Below are positions 1 to 7,074 of a DNA stretch of 7,074 bases, piece after piece; the first letter of the stretch is position 1, and each line of letters starts with the position of its first letter. The translations under genes and the position numbers were made by a program. This stretch comes from Bacteroidota bacterium. Lineage in GTDB: Bacteria; Bacteroidota; Bacteroidia; Cytophagales; Cyclobacteriaceae. The stretch spans positions 1 through 7,074 of the forward strand of contig JAPUIM010000201.1 in NCBI GenBank assembly GCA_027297025.1, written 5' to 3'. Under the pieces are notes generated by a model. That model did no database searches. It worked only from the letters and a program-made list of their open reading frames with translations, and was not told where the DNA came from.

Positions 1-34
1 TGAGATCGGCTTCGGGGTGTTTCTTCGCTTCCAT
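1..34 (-). CDS. Start of a probable TonB-family energy transducer (5' end only)
   Basis: Only the first 11 codons are visible, reading MEAKKHPEADL from an ATG at 34-32, and the gene runs off the left edge. This short basic start followed by P-x-A-D-L resembles the conserved N-terminus of Bacteroidota energy-transducer TonB proteins, where it is the cytoplasmic tail just before the single inner-membrane helix. In that family the C-terminal periplasmic domain contacts outer-membrane proteins and passes on proton-motive energy. The position also fits, because a tonB-like gene often follows sprA and gcvH in this phylum. The stretch ahead of the ATG (AAAAGATACC) has no clear Shine-Dalgarno match, which is normal for the phylum. 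A possible promoter lies at 80-109. The identification rests on 11 residues plus synteny, so it is tentative; the membrane helix and C-terminal domain are outside the window. Confidence 0.55.
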   Translation of the reverse strand, partial: MEAKKHPEADL

Positions 35-54
35 GGTATCTTTTAATTATATAT

Positions 55-75
55 ACTTTAGAAAGTTAGGCCTAA
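55..75. repeat. Two adjoining short palindromes in the leader of the leftmost gene
   Basis: The plus strand has ACTTTAGAAAGT at 55-66, whose arms ACTTT/AAAGT are complementary around a 2-base centre. It is followed directly by the perfect 10-base palindrome TTAGGCCTAA at 66-75. The two share base 66. They lie between the possible -7 element at 80-87 and the ATG at 34-32, so they would fall near the transcription start or in the 5' leader. They could be an operator or a weak RNA hairpin, or chance in an AT-rich spacer. No regulator is identified. Confidence 0.25.
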
Positions 76-79
76 ATAT

Positions 80-109
80 CAAATATACAAAAATAACGAA
101 GGGATCAAT
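80..109 (-). promoter_or_regulatory. Possible Bacteroidota-type promoter for the leftmost gene
   Basis: On the minus strand TATATTTG (87-80) matches the Bacteroidota -7 consensus TAnnTTTG exactly. An ATTG (109-106) lies 18 bases upstream, close to the usual TTTG at -33 with its 17-23 base spacing. A second match, TATTTTTG (95-88), directly abuts the first. The ATG at 34 would then follow a leader of roughly 40 bases. This suggests the leftmost gene can be transcribed apart from gcvH. The region is AT-rich, so chance matches are likely and the call is moderate at best. Confidence 0.4.
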
Positions 110-118
110 AAAAAATTT

Positions 119-499
119 TCAATTTCCAATCAATTCTTTATAGCCATCGGAACCTATCAACTCATCCAATTCTTCTGGTCGGGTGACCTGCACTTTAATC
201 ATCCATCCTTCACCATAAGGATCTTGATTTACCAATTCTGGTTCAGATTCAAGCTTGTCGTTTATTTCAATAATTTTCCCACTGATGGGCATGAATAGAT
301 CTGACACGGTTTTTACTGCTTCTATTGTTCCGAATATATCTCCCTTAGCTATTTCATCTTCGTTTTGATCTATCTCTACAAATACCACGTCTCCCAATTC
401 AGTTTGAGCGAAATCAGTTACTCCCACCAAGACTTCGCCATCGGTCACTCGAATCCATTCGTGGTCTTCAGTGTATTTCAAATCTTCAGGTATATTCAT
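119..499 (-). CDS. gcvH: Glycine cleavage system H protein (lipoyl carrier)
   Basis: This complete 126-residue protein has the normal H-protein length. H protein is the soluble cytoplasmic carrier of the glycine cleavage system. Its lipoyl arm takes the aminomethyl group from glycine after decarboxylation by the P protein, presents it to the T protein for transfer to tetrahydrofolate, and is reoxidised by the L protein. The sequence opens with the typical MNIPEDLKYTEDHEW, and the ATG at 499-497 is the expected start. The lipoylation motif IEAVKTVSDL spans residues 59-68, with Lys63 (codon 313-311) as the lipoyl-lysine. The conserved P-I-S-G-K-I-x-E-x-N follows at 71-80, and the late DPYGEGWMIKV at 93-103. 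There is no signal peptide, consistent with a cytoplasmic protein. It lies 52 bases after sprA on the same strand, a linkage seen repeatedly in Bacteroidota. The gcvP, gcvT and lpd partners are not in the window. No damage or missing key residue is seen. Confidence 0.98.
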   Translation of the reverse strand: MNIPEDLKYTEDHEWIRVTDGEVLVGVTDFAQTELGDVVFVEIDQNEDEIAKGDIFGTIEAVKTVSDLFMPISGKIIEINDKLESEPELVNQDPYGEGWMIKVQVTRPEELDELIGSDGYKELIGN

Positions 500-518
500 A
501 CTGTTATTAGTTTTTTTT

Positions 519-526
519 CAAAAATA
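519..526 (-). promoter_or_regulatory. gcvH: Possible -7 element for gcvH
   Basis: In the 52-base gap between sprA and gcvH the minus strand reads TATTTTTG (526-519), fitting the Bacteroidota -7 consensus TAnnTTTG, with its last base 19 bases before the gcvH ATG. The upstream -33 box is poor: the best TTTG is only 11 bases away, and at the right spacing there is only TTTT. The leader between this element and the ATG is A-rich with no Shine-Dalgarno sequence, as is common in the phylum. gcvH may equally be read through from sprA, since no convincing terminator separates them. Confidence 0.3.
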
Positions 527-551
527 CACGCTTTTTGCAAAGACGGAAAAA

Positions 552-3500
552 TTAATCAGATAAACTGAAACGCACTTGAACTCCAAAAGCGGTGGTAGCT
601 CTTTTAAATGAATTGGATACCCGGGGTTCATTGATATTTCTTTCGACATAGAACTGAAGATTCAACCGGTTATTGACTGCATAACTAACCGTAGGTCGTA
701 CTTGGTAATTAATGTTGCCACTGGTAATGGTATTAATGTCCTCAATTTTTCTTTGAATGGTTTTGGTGTCTCTCACAGTAAAGTTGACCCGGAAGGTGAG
801 ATCATTTTTTAATCGAACTGTCCTACCCTGAATCCTAAAGGGTATTTTAAAATTAGCACGGGTCAATCCAAATTCCAGTGTGAGATCGTTACTCCTCAAC
901 TCAGTCACCTGGGAATTGGAGAGATTCAAAGTCAGGCTTCGCTCTATTTTATACTCAGCCCGAGCTGTTAATCTGGTTTTGGTTCTGACACTTATACCCA
1001 GTAATGGAGAAAATTGCTCCCTCAATCCCACCTGTGTAATAATATAAATAGGCACGATACGCCCATTATCCTCTGTTTTTGTCCCGATCACGTAATCCTC
1101 CACATTTTGATCAATTTCTAGTCCCTGGTTGTAGATCAAGGAATTGGAGTAGCTGGACACGTCATAGCTGGAAACATACCCATGAGTAATATTTATGGAT
1201 TGAAAAATATTTCCCAAGGATTTAATTTTGGTTAATCCTGCGTAATCTACCCTCCAGTTGGGTCTGGGAGTGGTAGGGAAAGGGGATATATCAATTTTAT
1301 TAATATCCTGATTAGAATAAGCTGCCACAAAAGCCGGGACCAGCACCTCCTGAGAATTGGTGTCGTATTCGAAAGTGGTCTGTGCCAATAATCTATCCAG
1401 TATAATTTGCCGATTGTCCTCGAACCTTTCAAATACTGTGGAGTTATTGTCGTCATCATCTCCGATGAAGCTGGTTTTTATGATGGAATAGGAGATGCTG
1501 TATTGACCTGTTCTGGATGGCGTTAAAGAAATAAATCCATTGATGTCGTCAATGGCCGGATCGTCGAAGGCCTCCTGATCAAAACGAAATATTTCCTGGA
1601 AACTGGAAGTATTGGTTTTTTGGGCATCCAGTTGAACCCGTAGATCACTAAAAGGTTCAAATTGGCCCCGGAGGCTATAGGTAGTGGAAATAGATTGTGT
1701 AAATGGGTTAGTCAAATCCTGGTTGGTAACCAACCAGCCCTCCCGGGCGGCTTCTCTTCGGAAATCGGGATCTTGACTACCTAAAATAAATCCCCAGCCC
1801 GGTGTGGTAAAACTGCTGTCCATCCCCAATAAAAATGCTCGCGGCCCGAAGCCCGGTACAGTGGTTCCCTCCCTGATGGTATAATTAAAATCTACTGAAC
1901 GCAGTGACATCAACAATCGAACGACACCTTTCGCCACTTTACTGCCACCGGTAGTTCGGGTAGTATCCGGGGTCCTTCTGGACCTTCTGCGAGGAGGAGA
2001 ATTGATGTCTTTTAACACCTTAACCTTATTATAAAGAGAAACCAGATCTATCTTGGTTACCAGGCTCTTTTCCCGGTTGTTTTGAATTACATTCCCAAAG
2101 GTGGGATCAAGGACGATGGTTTCAGTTACAAAAATAGTTGTGTCTACCGGTACCCCATCTATTATTAAAACAGTATCTACGGAAATGGTAGCTGTAAGGG
2201 AATCGGCTTGCCTTATCGATTGTGCTGACCAATTATATCCCGCCCCATACCTAAGGTCGGCCCTGATCCAATCAGTAAAAGGAAGCTTATCCAAAGGTAC
2301 TTTATAGGTAGCTGTAACATTTTGATTATAATTTTGCATGCGACCAAAATGCTTCAAACTGGACCAGATGGAATCCTTTCTCTCTTTTTTGGTCAGTAAT
2401 TGTCCATTTTCTTTAATTTCCTCAGGCTCGTCAATAATAGCACTGGCTAGTGCATCATAATCTAAAGAGAGACTTTTAGTTAAGTTCCACCTGAGATTGT
2501 AGGACCTGTTAAAGGTGAATAGTTTTTCGAAGTTGGGATCAATACCCTCGGTAGTGAGTTCATCATTCCAATATTGTATTCGGGTAAACCGACGGTCGAG
2601 ATCACCTCTAAAACCAAGACTGCTGGGAATGGGGGAAAAATTAAAATCCTTGATCAATTTCAGGTAGGGACTTTCCAGGAAACCGACTTTTTTAAAAGGC
2701 TCTATACTGAACTCCCGGGGATTAAAATTATAACCAACTGCTCCTTTGTAGGTTTTTGTTACCAAAGATTCAGTGGTATAATTGCTGCTATTCAAGTCGC
2801 TGAATGCGTAAGTGAAGGATAGATTTTCTACATCATAGACTCGACTTTTTGAGTCAGGATTGGTTTTCACTTTCCTTACATTGGTGAAGTTGATACTTCG
2901 TCGTACCGTTTTATCTTCCACTATATCCTTATGATTTTGTTTTTCTTCATCTGTTTCAAAACTTAGCAAACTAGCCTCCAAAGGTGTATCGGGATCAAGG
3001 GGGTCCCATTTGGGTGTTGATGTGGTCTCCTCATAACTCACATACATGGGTACTTGTAAACCGGTACCTTCAGGAAGTAACTTGTCTAAAGAAACATTAG
3101 CGGAGACGTCATAAGATTGTGTTTCTTCTCGGGTCCTTTCAGATATTTTTTGTTGAAGCCCTCCAAACCCTACGGTAGTCCTTCTGGTGGAAGCGGAAAT
3201 ATTGGCAAAATCGGCCAACTGGGCATTGATCCTGGCATTTGCGGCCCAGCCAGCAGTATTATCAAAATCAGTCACTCTTAATTCATTAACCCAGATGCAG
3301 AAAGTTTTAGGGTCTTCATCATCTCCACCGGAGGGATTGCGCATCCCTATCATTAGGGTTTGCGCCGAGCTAAGATCCGGTCTACCTTTCACATATATTT
3401 TGTATTGTCTCAACGAATCGGCAAACCGTATATTGATATTTTCCTTTCTCCGATTCCGAAGTGATTTTAGTGCTAATAATTCATTGAACGCCACATTGAT

Positions 3501-6500
3501 CTCATTTTCCTTGGGCCAAATTACCTCCGGTAAGGCTCCGCTGGTACCCAGAGGAGTGATGGTAAGGGGTACTTCTATTTCATAATAGTTTTCCGAGAAG
3601 TCAGTACCCAAACGCAGGAAGGCGGTGACCTCCCCATCATCTATTCCCTGCCCTTGAGCATGGATGAACATTTTCAATCTTCCATAGTTGATCAAATCCA
3701 AACTAACATTTTTGAATACTGCCCGGGCGGTTTTATCAGGAAGGTCTTCCACACACAACTGCATGGATTGTTCGTTTCTCCGCCTCTCAATGGTAGAAGT
3801 ATTATCTCGGTCACGACTGATTCCAGGAGGTAGTACATAGGGGACTTTTTCAGCCCCACCTTCACTATTCTCTTCTATGTTTACTACGGAAATGTTAAAT
3901 TCCACATCTTCATCTTCAATAATTTCATTGATACCCTCCTCTTCCAATTGATCGGTGAGCGTAAACTTCCTCCATTGGCTGCCCACCATCTGGAATTTTA
4001 CTAATCGTATCACCACCGGTTGTTGGAAACCAGTGAGATAAGTTCTTATATAACGAATCGACTTAAAGCCATTGATATTTCCCTGTACACGATCCGGTTC
4101 CCGTACCGGTATGCGAAACAAATACCAATTGGTTTCACCATCTATGCCGGTTACTTGATCAACGATCCTACCTTCACCAACTCTAAGCTGCCCCGGTCTT
4201 AGGTCAATTGTATATTCATAATATTCCTCCAAATCACTGATGGTGTTATCGTTGTTTAAATCCTCGTTCTCCGGAATATTACTGGAAGAAGGAATGAAAG
4301 GCTGGTTGTTGTCAGTTAATATGGGTGAGTTGCCCTCCATCCCATTAAAATCTTTATACCTTTCCAGAATTTTATTGTCCTGTTGATCATGAAAATCTCC
4401 CAGATAATAACGAAAATCATCAGAAGAACCATCCTGCACCAGCCGAGGAGGTGCAGAGGCCACAAAATTGGGTGGAAAGAAGAAGGGCGCCTCTTCGGTC
4501 ATTTTTAAGCCATCTAAACCGATGTCTTGATTGGGTCGGGCACTGGTTGAATTGTCGAAAGCAGAATTCAAGTACTGCTGTGTGGGAACAAAACCCCAAT
4601 CTGTTCTTAGAGCCTTAGTGGTATCACCATCGGTTGGCAGGCCGTTTTCAAAAGCGTGTCGCTGATCCCTCATGATATCCTCAGAAATACTACCCAAATT
4701 GAATACCAGGGTTCCTCCGGTTTGATTTACGGAGTTTTCAATACCATCCAATACCACACCGTTTGGGGTGTTAATGAAGGGGTCCATCATCCAGAATTCT
4801 ATGGATTCTATATTGGTCTTGTCAAAATCAACATCAGAAGTAATGGCACGTGTGATACCTCCAAAGTTGGCCTCCGGTCCATCAGAATTAAAATTAGGAT
4901 CATAATTATATTGGCCCCGTTCGGAAGGGTAGTAGGCCATATCAAAAACCGTTTCATTGGTATTAACAATTTCCCGGTCTTGTTGTCTGAATATTTCCTG
5001 GGGTGATACTGCCCTTACGTAATGGTTCCTAAGGTCTTCCTCATCAATATTATCAGGTCTGGCTGCTCCACCACTTCTATAAAATACATTATCTACTACA
5101 TACCAGGCCATCTTTGCTCTTTTGTAGCCAAAACCTAATGGACCAGAAAGTACACTCCGGTCAAATCGCGTATCATCAAATACCGGAGTACTAGCCAGCT
5201 TCCAGGTGGTTTGTACATTTCCCATCAAATTGAAAGGAGTAACCGTGGCTTCAAAATCGTCAATGTAGGAAGCTCCTTCACCGTCTACCACATTTGATGT
5301 ACCAGGTATCAATTGCGCAAATTCCGCACTGATATTGATAGTGGATTTTGCATTGGTATTGAGCAATGGCAGAGCATCTATCGCTTTGGTCAGGAATCTG
5401 GATTCTTTACGGTAGTTTACATCAAATCCGTATTTAACATTTCTGGTAGGTTCATTGCCAATACTCACCCTGGAAATAAGCGGTTGTTCGTTAAGTCTTA
5501 ATATGGTGGCACCTACATTAATATCCTCATTGAATATGTAATCAAGCCGACCTCCTAGAAGCGTTCGGTTTTGGAAATTAAAAAGATCAGCTTTCTCATA
5601 GGTTATTTGCAATTGTTTTCCTGAATTCAGGATCGCCTCATTTAATATTCTTACCTTTCCAAAGTTATAGTCAACCGTATAGTCTATTCCTTCAGTAAGT
5701 GGAGTATTTCCGGCACTTACCCTCACCGAATTTTCAGCGATATTTATTCCAGGCAGCACTATTTCATTAGAGGACCCAGCCAGGAACTTTCCTTTGATGA
5801 AAAACTTGTTTTTACTGGCAGCTTGTTCGGCATCTGCTTTGGTTGTGGAATATAAGGTATCAAATACAAAACGGTCTACCAGATCTTGCTCGTCGGGCAG
5901 TACAAACTGACTTTCCAAAAAGGAGCCATAGGGTTCTAAAATTGGGAAAAATATATTTCCTTTTCGGGTATCGATGGTTATTCCTTCTACAAAGTCAAAA
6001 TTACCATCTGGTTGTTGGTCCCCCCTTTGATTTAGTCTGTCTAGTCTAAACACTTCCACCAAAGGCTTGTTAGCAAGATTTCTTCCTTCATGAAGACTTG
6101 GATTGTCCACACCGGTCTTGTCATCGCGATAAATGATCCTCAATTCAAAACCTTCTTGAGAAACCTGACTGGCATTGAGATTGTAAATGTTTTTCATCAT
6201 GAGATCCCAGGTTGGCACGATGGTATTGATCTTTGAGGGCCGTAAAAGTTTGAGAAAGATCACCTCATTGTCGGGAAGGCTGGAGTAGTCCTCTGAAAGT
6301 TCCCCTACTTTAAAACGCCGCCCGTTAAAGGTATATTCATAGGATACCGCCAACACTTCATCGTTTTGCAACTTTCGCAACAATGAAATAAATCCCAATT
6401 CCTTATTTACAGTATATTCGGTATTTTCCTCTAATTTCCTGGCGGCAGTAACTCTTTCAAAATCTGTAGCTTTTACCATATCAAAATCGCCGTTGGGATT

Positions 6501-7074
6501 TTCCAAAATATTACTCACACGATCAACATTTCGAAGATTTGCATTGGCATTTAAGGAATTCCATAAATCATTGGCTTGGTTTTCGGCTTGAATATCACGT
6601 GGTCGCCGGTTTTGACCACCTCCCACCGATGGATTAAAGATCACTTGGTTGGAGCCCTCGGCCAAGTCCATGAAAGCCACAAAGTTCCGCAAGGTCTGAG
6701 TATCATTGTTGCGATTAATGATGTATACTTCCACCCTAGTGATGTTTACACCAGAAATGATATTGGGAGTTCCCAGCAACCATCGTTCGTAATTATCGCG
6801 AAAGAAGTGACCTAAAAAAAAGTGACGATTCTCATCATAATCAGATGCTCTAAACTCAAATTCTCTGCCTTGGAAACCGCCCTCTATGGTAAGGGTTTCA
6901 CTTTTACCCCGTTGAGTGGAGGCAATACCGGTAACAAAAAGTTTTCCAAATTGCAGTTGGGTTTTCACACCAAATAGATTTTGCGCTCCTGTAATTAGGC
7001 TATTGCTTAAGGGAAGGCTAACATTTCCAATTTCTATTTTCTTGATGATATCCTCTTCATATCCGGTGTATTCA
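552..7074 (-). CDS. sprA: SprA/Sov, type IX secretion outer-membrane translocon (5' end missing)
   Basis: SprA (Sov in Porphyromonas) is the very large outer-membrane beta-barrel through which the type IX secretion system exports folded cargo. In gliding species it is also needed to place adhesins on the surface. The visible part is 2173 codons, ending at TAA (554-552). Family members are usually about 2300-2500 residues, so roughly 200-300 N-terminal residues, including the signal peptide, lie beyond the right edge. The frame is open to base 7074 and reads IEIGNVSLPL...LITGAQNLFGVKTQLQFGKL, a SprA family signature. The GTG at 6968-6966 is therefore the internal Val of GVKTQLQ, not a start. 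Counting from the first full codon (7073-7071), further family blocks are VDGEGASYIDDFE (about 596-608), GFGYKRAKMAWYVVD (about 646), IEFWMMDPF (about 757), an IRYIRTYLTGF...VGSQWR block (about 1004-1035), VPYVLPPG (about 1075), CVEDLPD (1107) and FCIWVNELRVTDFD (1258 on). The rest is rich in alternating, aromatic-flanked strands typical of a barrel and ends in VQVRFSLSD, a plausible final strand. Unusual local features are an EF-hand-like loop (938-949), an Arg-rich linker (1693-1700) and an acidic GDDDD cluster (1871-1875). No frameshift or internal stop is seen. Identity is very secure; the true start cannot be seen. Confidence 0.97.
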   Translation of the reverse strand, partial: EYTGYEEDIIKKIEIGNVSLPLSNSLITGAQNLFGVKTQLQFGKLFVTGIASTQRGKSETLTIEGGFQGREFEFRASDYDENRHFFLGHFFRDNYERWLLGTPNIISGVNITRVEVYIINRNNDTQTLRNFVAFMDLAEGSNQVIFNPSVGGGQNRRPRDIQAENQANDLWNSLNANANLRNVDRVSNILENPNGDFDMVKATDFERVTAARKLEENTEYTVNKELGFISLLRKLQNDEVLAVSYEYTFNGRRFKVGELSEDYSSLPDNEVIFLKLLRPSKINTIVPTWDLMMKNIYNLNASQVSQEGFELRIIYRDDKTGVDNPSLHEGRNLANKPLVEVFRLDRLNQRGDQQPDGNFDFVEGITIDTRKGNIFFPILEPYGSFLESQFVLPDEQDLVDRFVFDTLYSTTKADAEQAASKNKFFIKGKFLAGSSNEIVLPGINIAENSVRVSAGNTPLTEGIDYTVDYNFGKVRILNEAILNSGKQLQITYEKADLFNFQNRTLLGGRLDYIFNEDINVGATILRLNEQPLISRVSIGNEPTRNVKYGFDVNYRKESRFLTKAIDALPLLNTNAKSTINISAEFAQLIPGTSNVVDGEGASYIDDFEATVTPFNLMGNVQTTWKLASTPVFDDTRFDRSVLSGPLGFGYKRAKMAWYVVDNVFYRSGGAARPDNIDEEDLRNHYVRAVSPQEIFRQQDREIVNTNETVFDMAYYPSERGQYNYDPNFNSDGPEANFGGITRAITSDVDFDKTNIESIEFWMMDPFINTPNGVVLDGIENSVNQTGGTLVFNLGSISEDIMRDQRHAFENGLPTDGDTTKALRTDWGFVPTQQYLNSAFDNSTSARPNQDIGLDGLKMTEEAPFFFPPNFVASAPPRLVQDGSSDDFRYYLGDFHDQQDNKILERYKDFNGMEGNSPILTDNNQPFIPSSSNIPENEDLNNDNTISDLEEYYEYTIDLRPGQLRVGEGRIVDQVTGIDGETNWYLFRIPVREPDRVQGNINGFKSIRYIRTYLTGFQQPVVIRLVKFQMVGSQWRKFTLTDQLEEEGINEIIEDEDVEFNISVVNIEENSEGGAEKVPYVLPPGISRDRDNTSTIERRRNEQSMQLCVEDLPDKTARAVFKNVSLDLINYGRLKMFIHAQGQGIDDGEVTAFLRLGTDFSENYYEIEVPLTITPLGTSGALPEVIWPKENEINVAFNELLALKSLRNRRKENINIRFADSLRQYKIYVKGRPDLSSAQTLMIGMRNPSGGDDEDPKTFCIWVNELRVTDFDNTAGWAANARINAQLADFANISASTRRTTVGFGGLQQKISERTREETQSYDVSANVSLDKLLPEGTGLQVPMYVSYEETTSTPKWDPLDPDTPLEASLLSFETDEEKQNHKDIVEDKTVRRSINFTNVRKVKTNPDSKSRVYDVENLSFTYAFSDLNSSNYTTESLVTKTYKGAVGYNFNPREFSIEPFKKVGFLESPYLKLIKDFNFSPIPSSLGFRGDLDRRFTRIQYWNDELTTEGIDPNFEKLFTFNRSYNLRWNLTKSLSLDYDALASAIIDEPEEIKENGQLLTKKERKDSIWSSLKHFGRMQNYNQNVTATYKVPLDKLPFTDWIRADLRYGAGYNWSAQSIRQADSLTATISVDTVLIIDGVPVDTTIFVTETIVLDPTFGNVIQNNREKSLVTKIDLVSLYNKVKVLKDINSPPRRRSRRTPDTTRTTGGSKVAKGVVRLLMSLRSVDFNYTIREGTTVPGFGPRAFLLGMDSSFTTPGWGFILGSQDPDFRREAAREGWLVTNQDLTNPFTQSISTTYSLRGQFEPFSDLRVQLDAQKTNTSSFQEIFRFDQEAFDDPAIDDINGFISLTPSRTGQYSISYSIIKTSFIGDDDDNNSTVFERFEDNRQIILDRLLAQTTFEYDTNSQEVLVPAFVAAYSNQDINKIDISPFPTTPRPNWRVDYAGLTKIKSLGNIFQSINITHGYVSSYDVSSYSNSLIYNQGLEIDQNVEDYVIGTKTEDNGRIVPIYIITQVGLREQFSPLLGISVRTKTRLTARAEYKIERSLTLNLSNSQVTELRSNDLTLEFGLTRANFKIPFRIQGRTVRLKNDLTFRVNFTVRDTKTIQRKIEDINTITSGNINYQVRPTVSYAVNNRLNLQFYVERNINEPRVSNSFKRATTAFGVQVRFSLSD

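Noticed and set aside
96..121. Possible terminator after gcvH
   Set aside because: There is a T-rich run just after the stop codon on the minus strand, but no GC-rich inverted repeat precedes it.
528..545. Possible terminator hairpin after sprA
   Set aside because: The only pairing is a 4-base CTTT/AAAG stem around GCAA with no GC-rich arm, which is too weak for an intrinsic terminator.
365..568. A 67-codon plus-strand frame across the gcvH start and the sprA-gcvH gap
   Set aside because: It is antisense to gcvH and the end of sprA, with no family-like sequence and no promoter evidence on that strand.
1247..1459. A 70-codon minus-strand frame inside sprA
   Set aside because: It is in another frame of the same strand within intact sprA. 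The sprA frame continues cleanly through, so this is not a frameshift remnant.
3187..3585. A 132-codon open frame on the plus strand
   Set aside because: It lies wholly antisense to a conserved part of sprA, and its translation shows no recognisable domain. It is best explained as a shadow of the codon pattern on the other strand.
6019..6027. RGD tripeptide in SprA (near LNQRGDQQ)
   Set aside because: A three-residue match in a protein of over 2000 residues is expected by chance, and there is no reason to infer host integrin binding.
1..7074. CRISPR array, mobile element ends, tRNA or rRNA
   Set aside because: No regularly spaced repeats, transposase frames, long terminal inverted repeats or RNA-gene signatures were seen. 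Almost the whole window is coding for two conserved genes.

Overview
The window comes from a member of the Bacteroidota. The basis is a nearly complete SprA/Sov gene (the giant type IX secretion outer-membrane translocon, known only from this phylum), TAnnTTTG-type promoter elements, AT-rich leaders without clear Shine-Dalgarno sequences, and an AT-leaning base composition. The class is not certain. A Cytophagales-like or Flavobacteriia-like organism is plausible, but nothing here decides it.

Everything recognisable is on the minus strand, so the genes read from the right edge to the left. From 7074 down to 552 lies sprA, cut off at its 5' end by the window edge. The reading frame is open to the last base and shows family-typical SprA sequence upstream of the first possible in-frame start (a GTG at 6968-6966), so that GTG is not the real start. 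After a 52-base gap comes gcvH (499-119), a complete glycine cleavage H protein with its lipoyl-lysine motif. After another 84 bases the first 11 codons of a third gene (34-1) enter the window. Its N-terminus resembles the short conserved start of Bacteroidota TonB-family energy transducers.

The co-oriented order sprA-gcvH-(vanZ)-tonB-like is a recurring Bacteroidota neighbourhood. Here the vanZ-like gene that often sits between gcvH and the tonB-like gene is absent. SprA exports folded cargo through the outer membrane, a TonB-family protein would carry proton-motive energy to outer-membrane machinery, and GcvH is a soluble carrier in one-carbon metabolism. The first and last make sense as envelope genes, whereas the functional reason for gcvH between them is unclear. 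Both intergenic gaps contain possible promoter elements, so each gene may be transcribed separately as well as by read-through.

The plus strand holds no convincing gene. Open frames there of up to 132 codons lie antisense to sprA and look like chance shadows. I see no RNA gene, mobile element, CRISPR array or strong intrinsic terminator. I do not think the window contains an undescribed system. The points worth checking are details of SprA (an EF-hand-like loop, a lone pair of cysteines, a hydrophobic/Thr-rich insert) and the gene neighbourhood.
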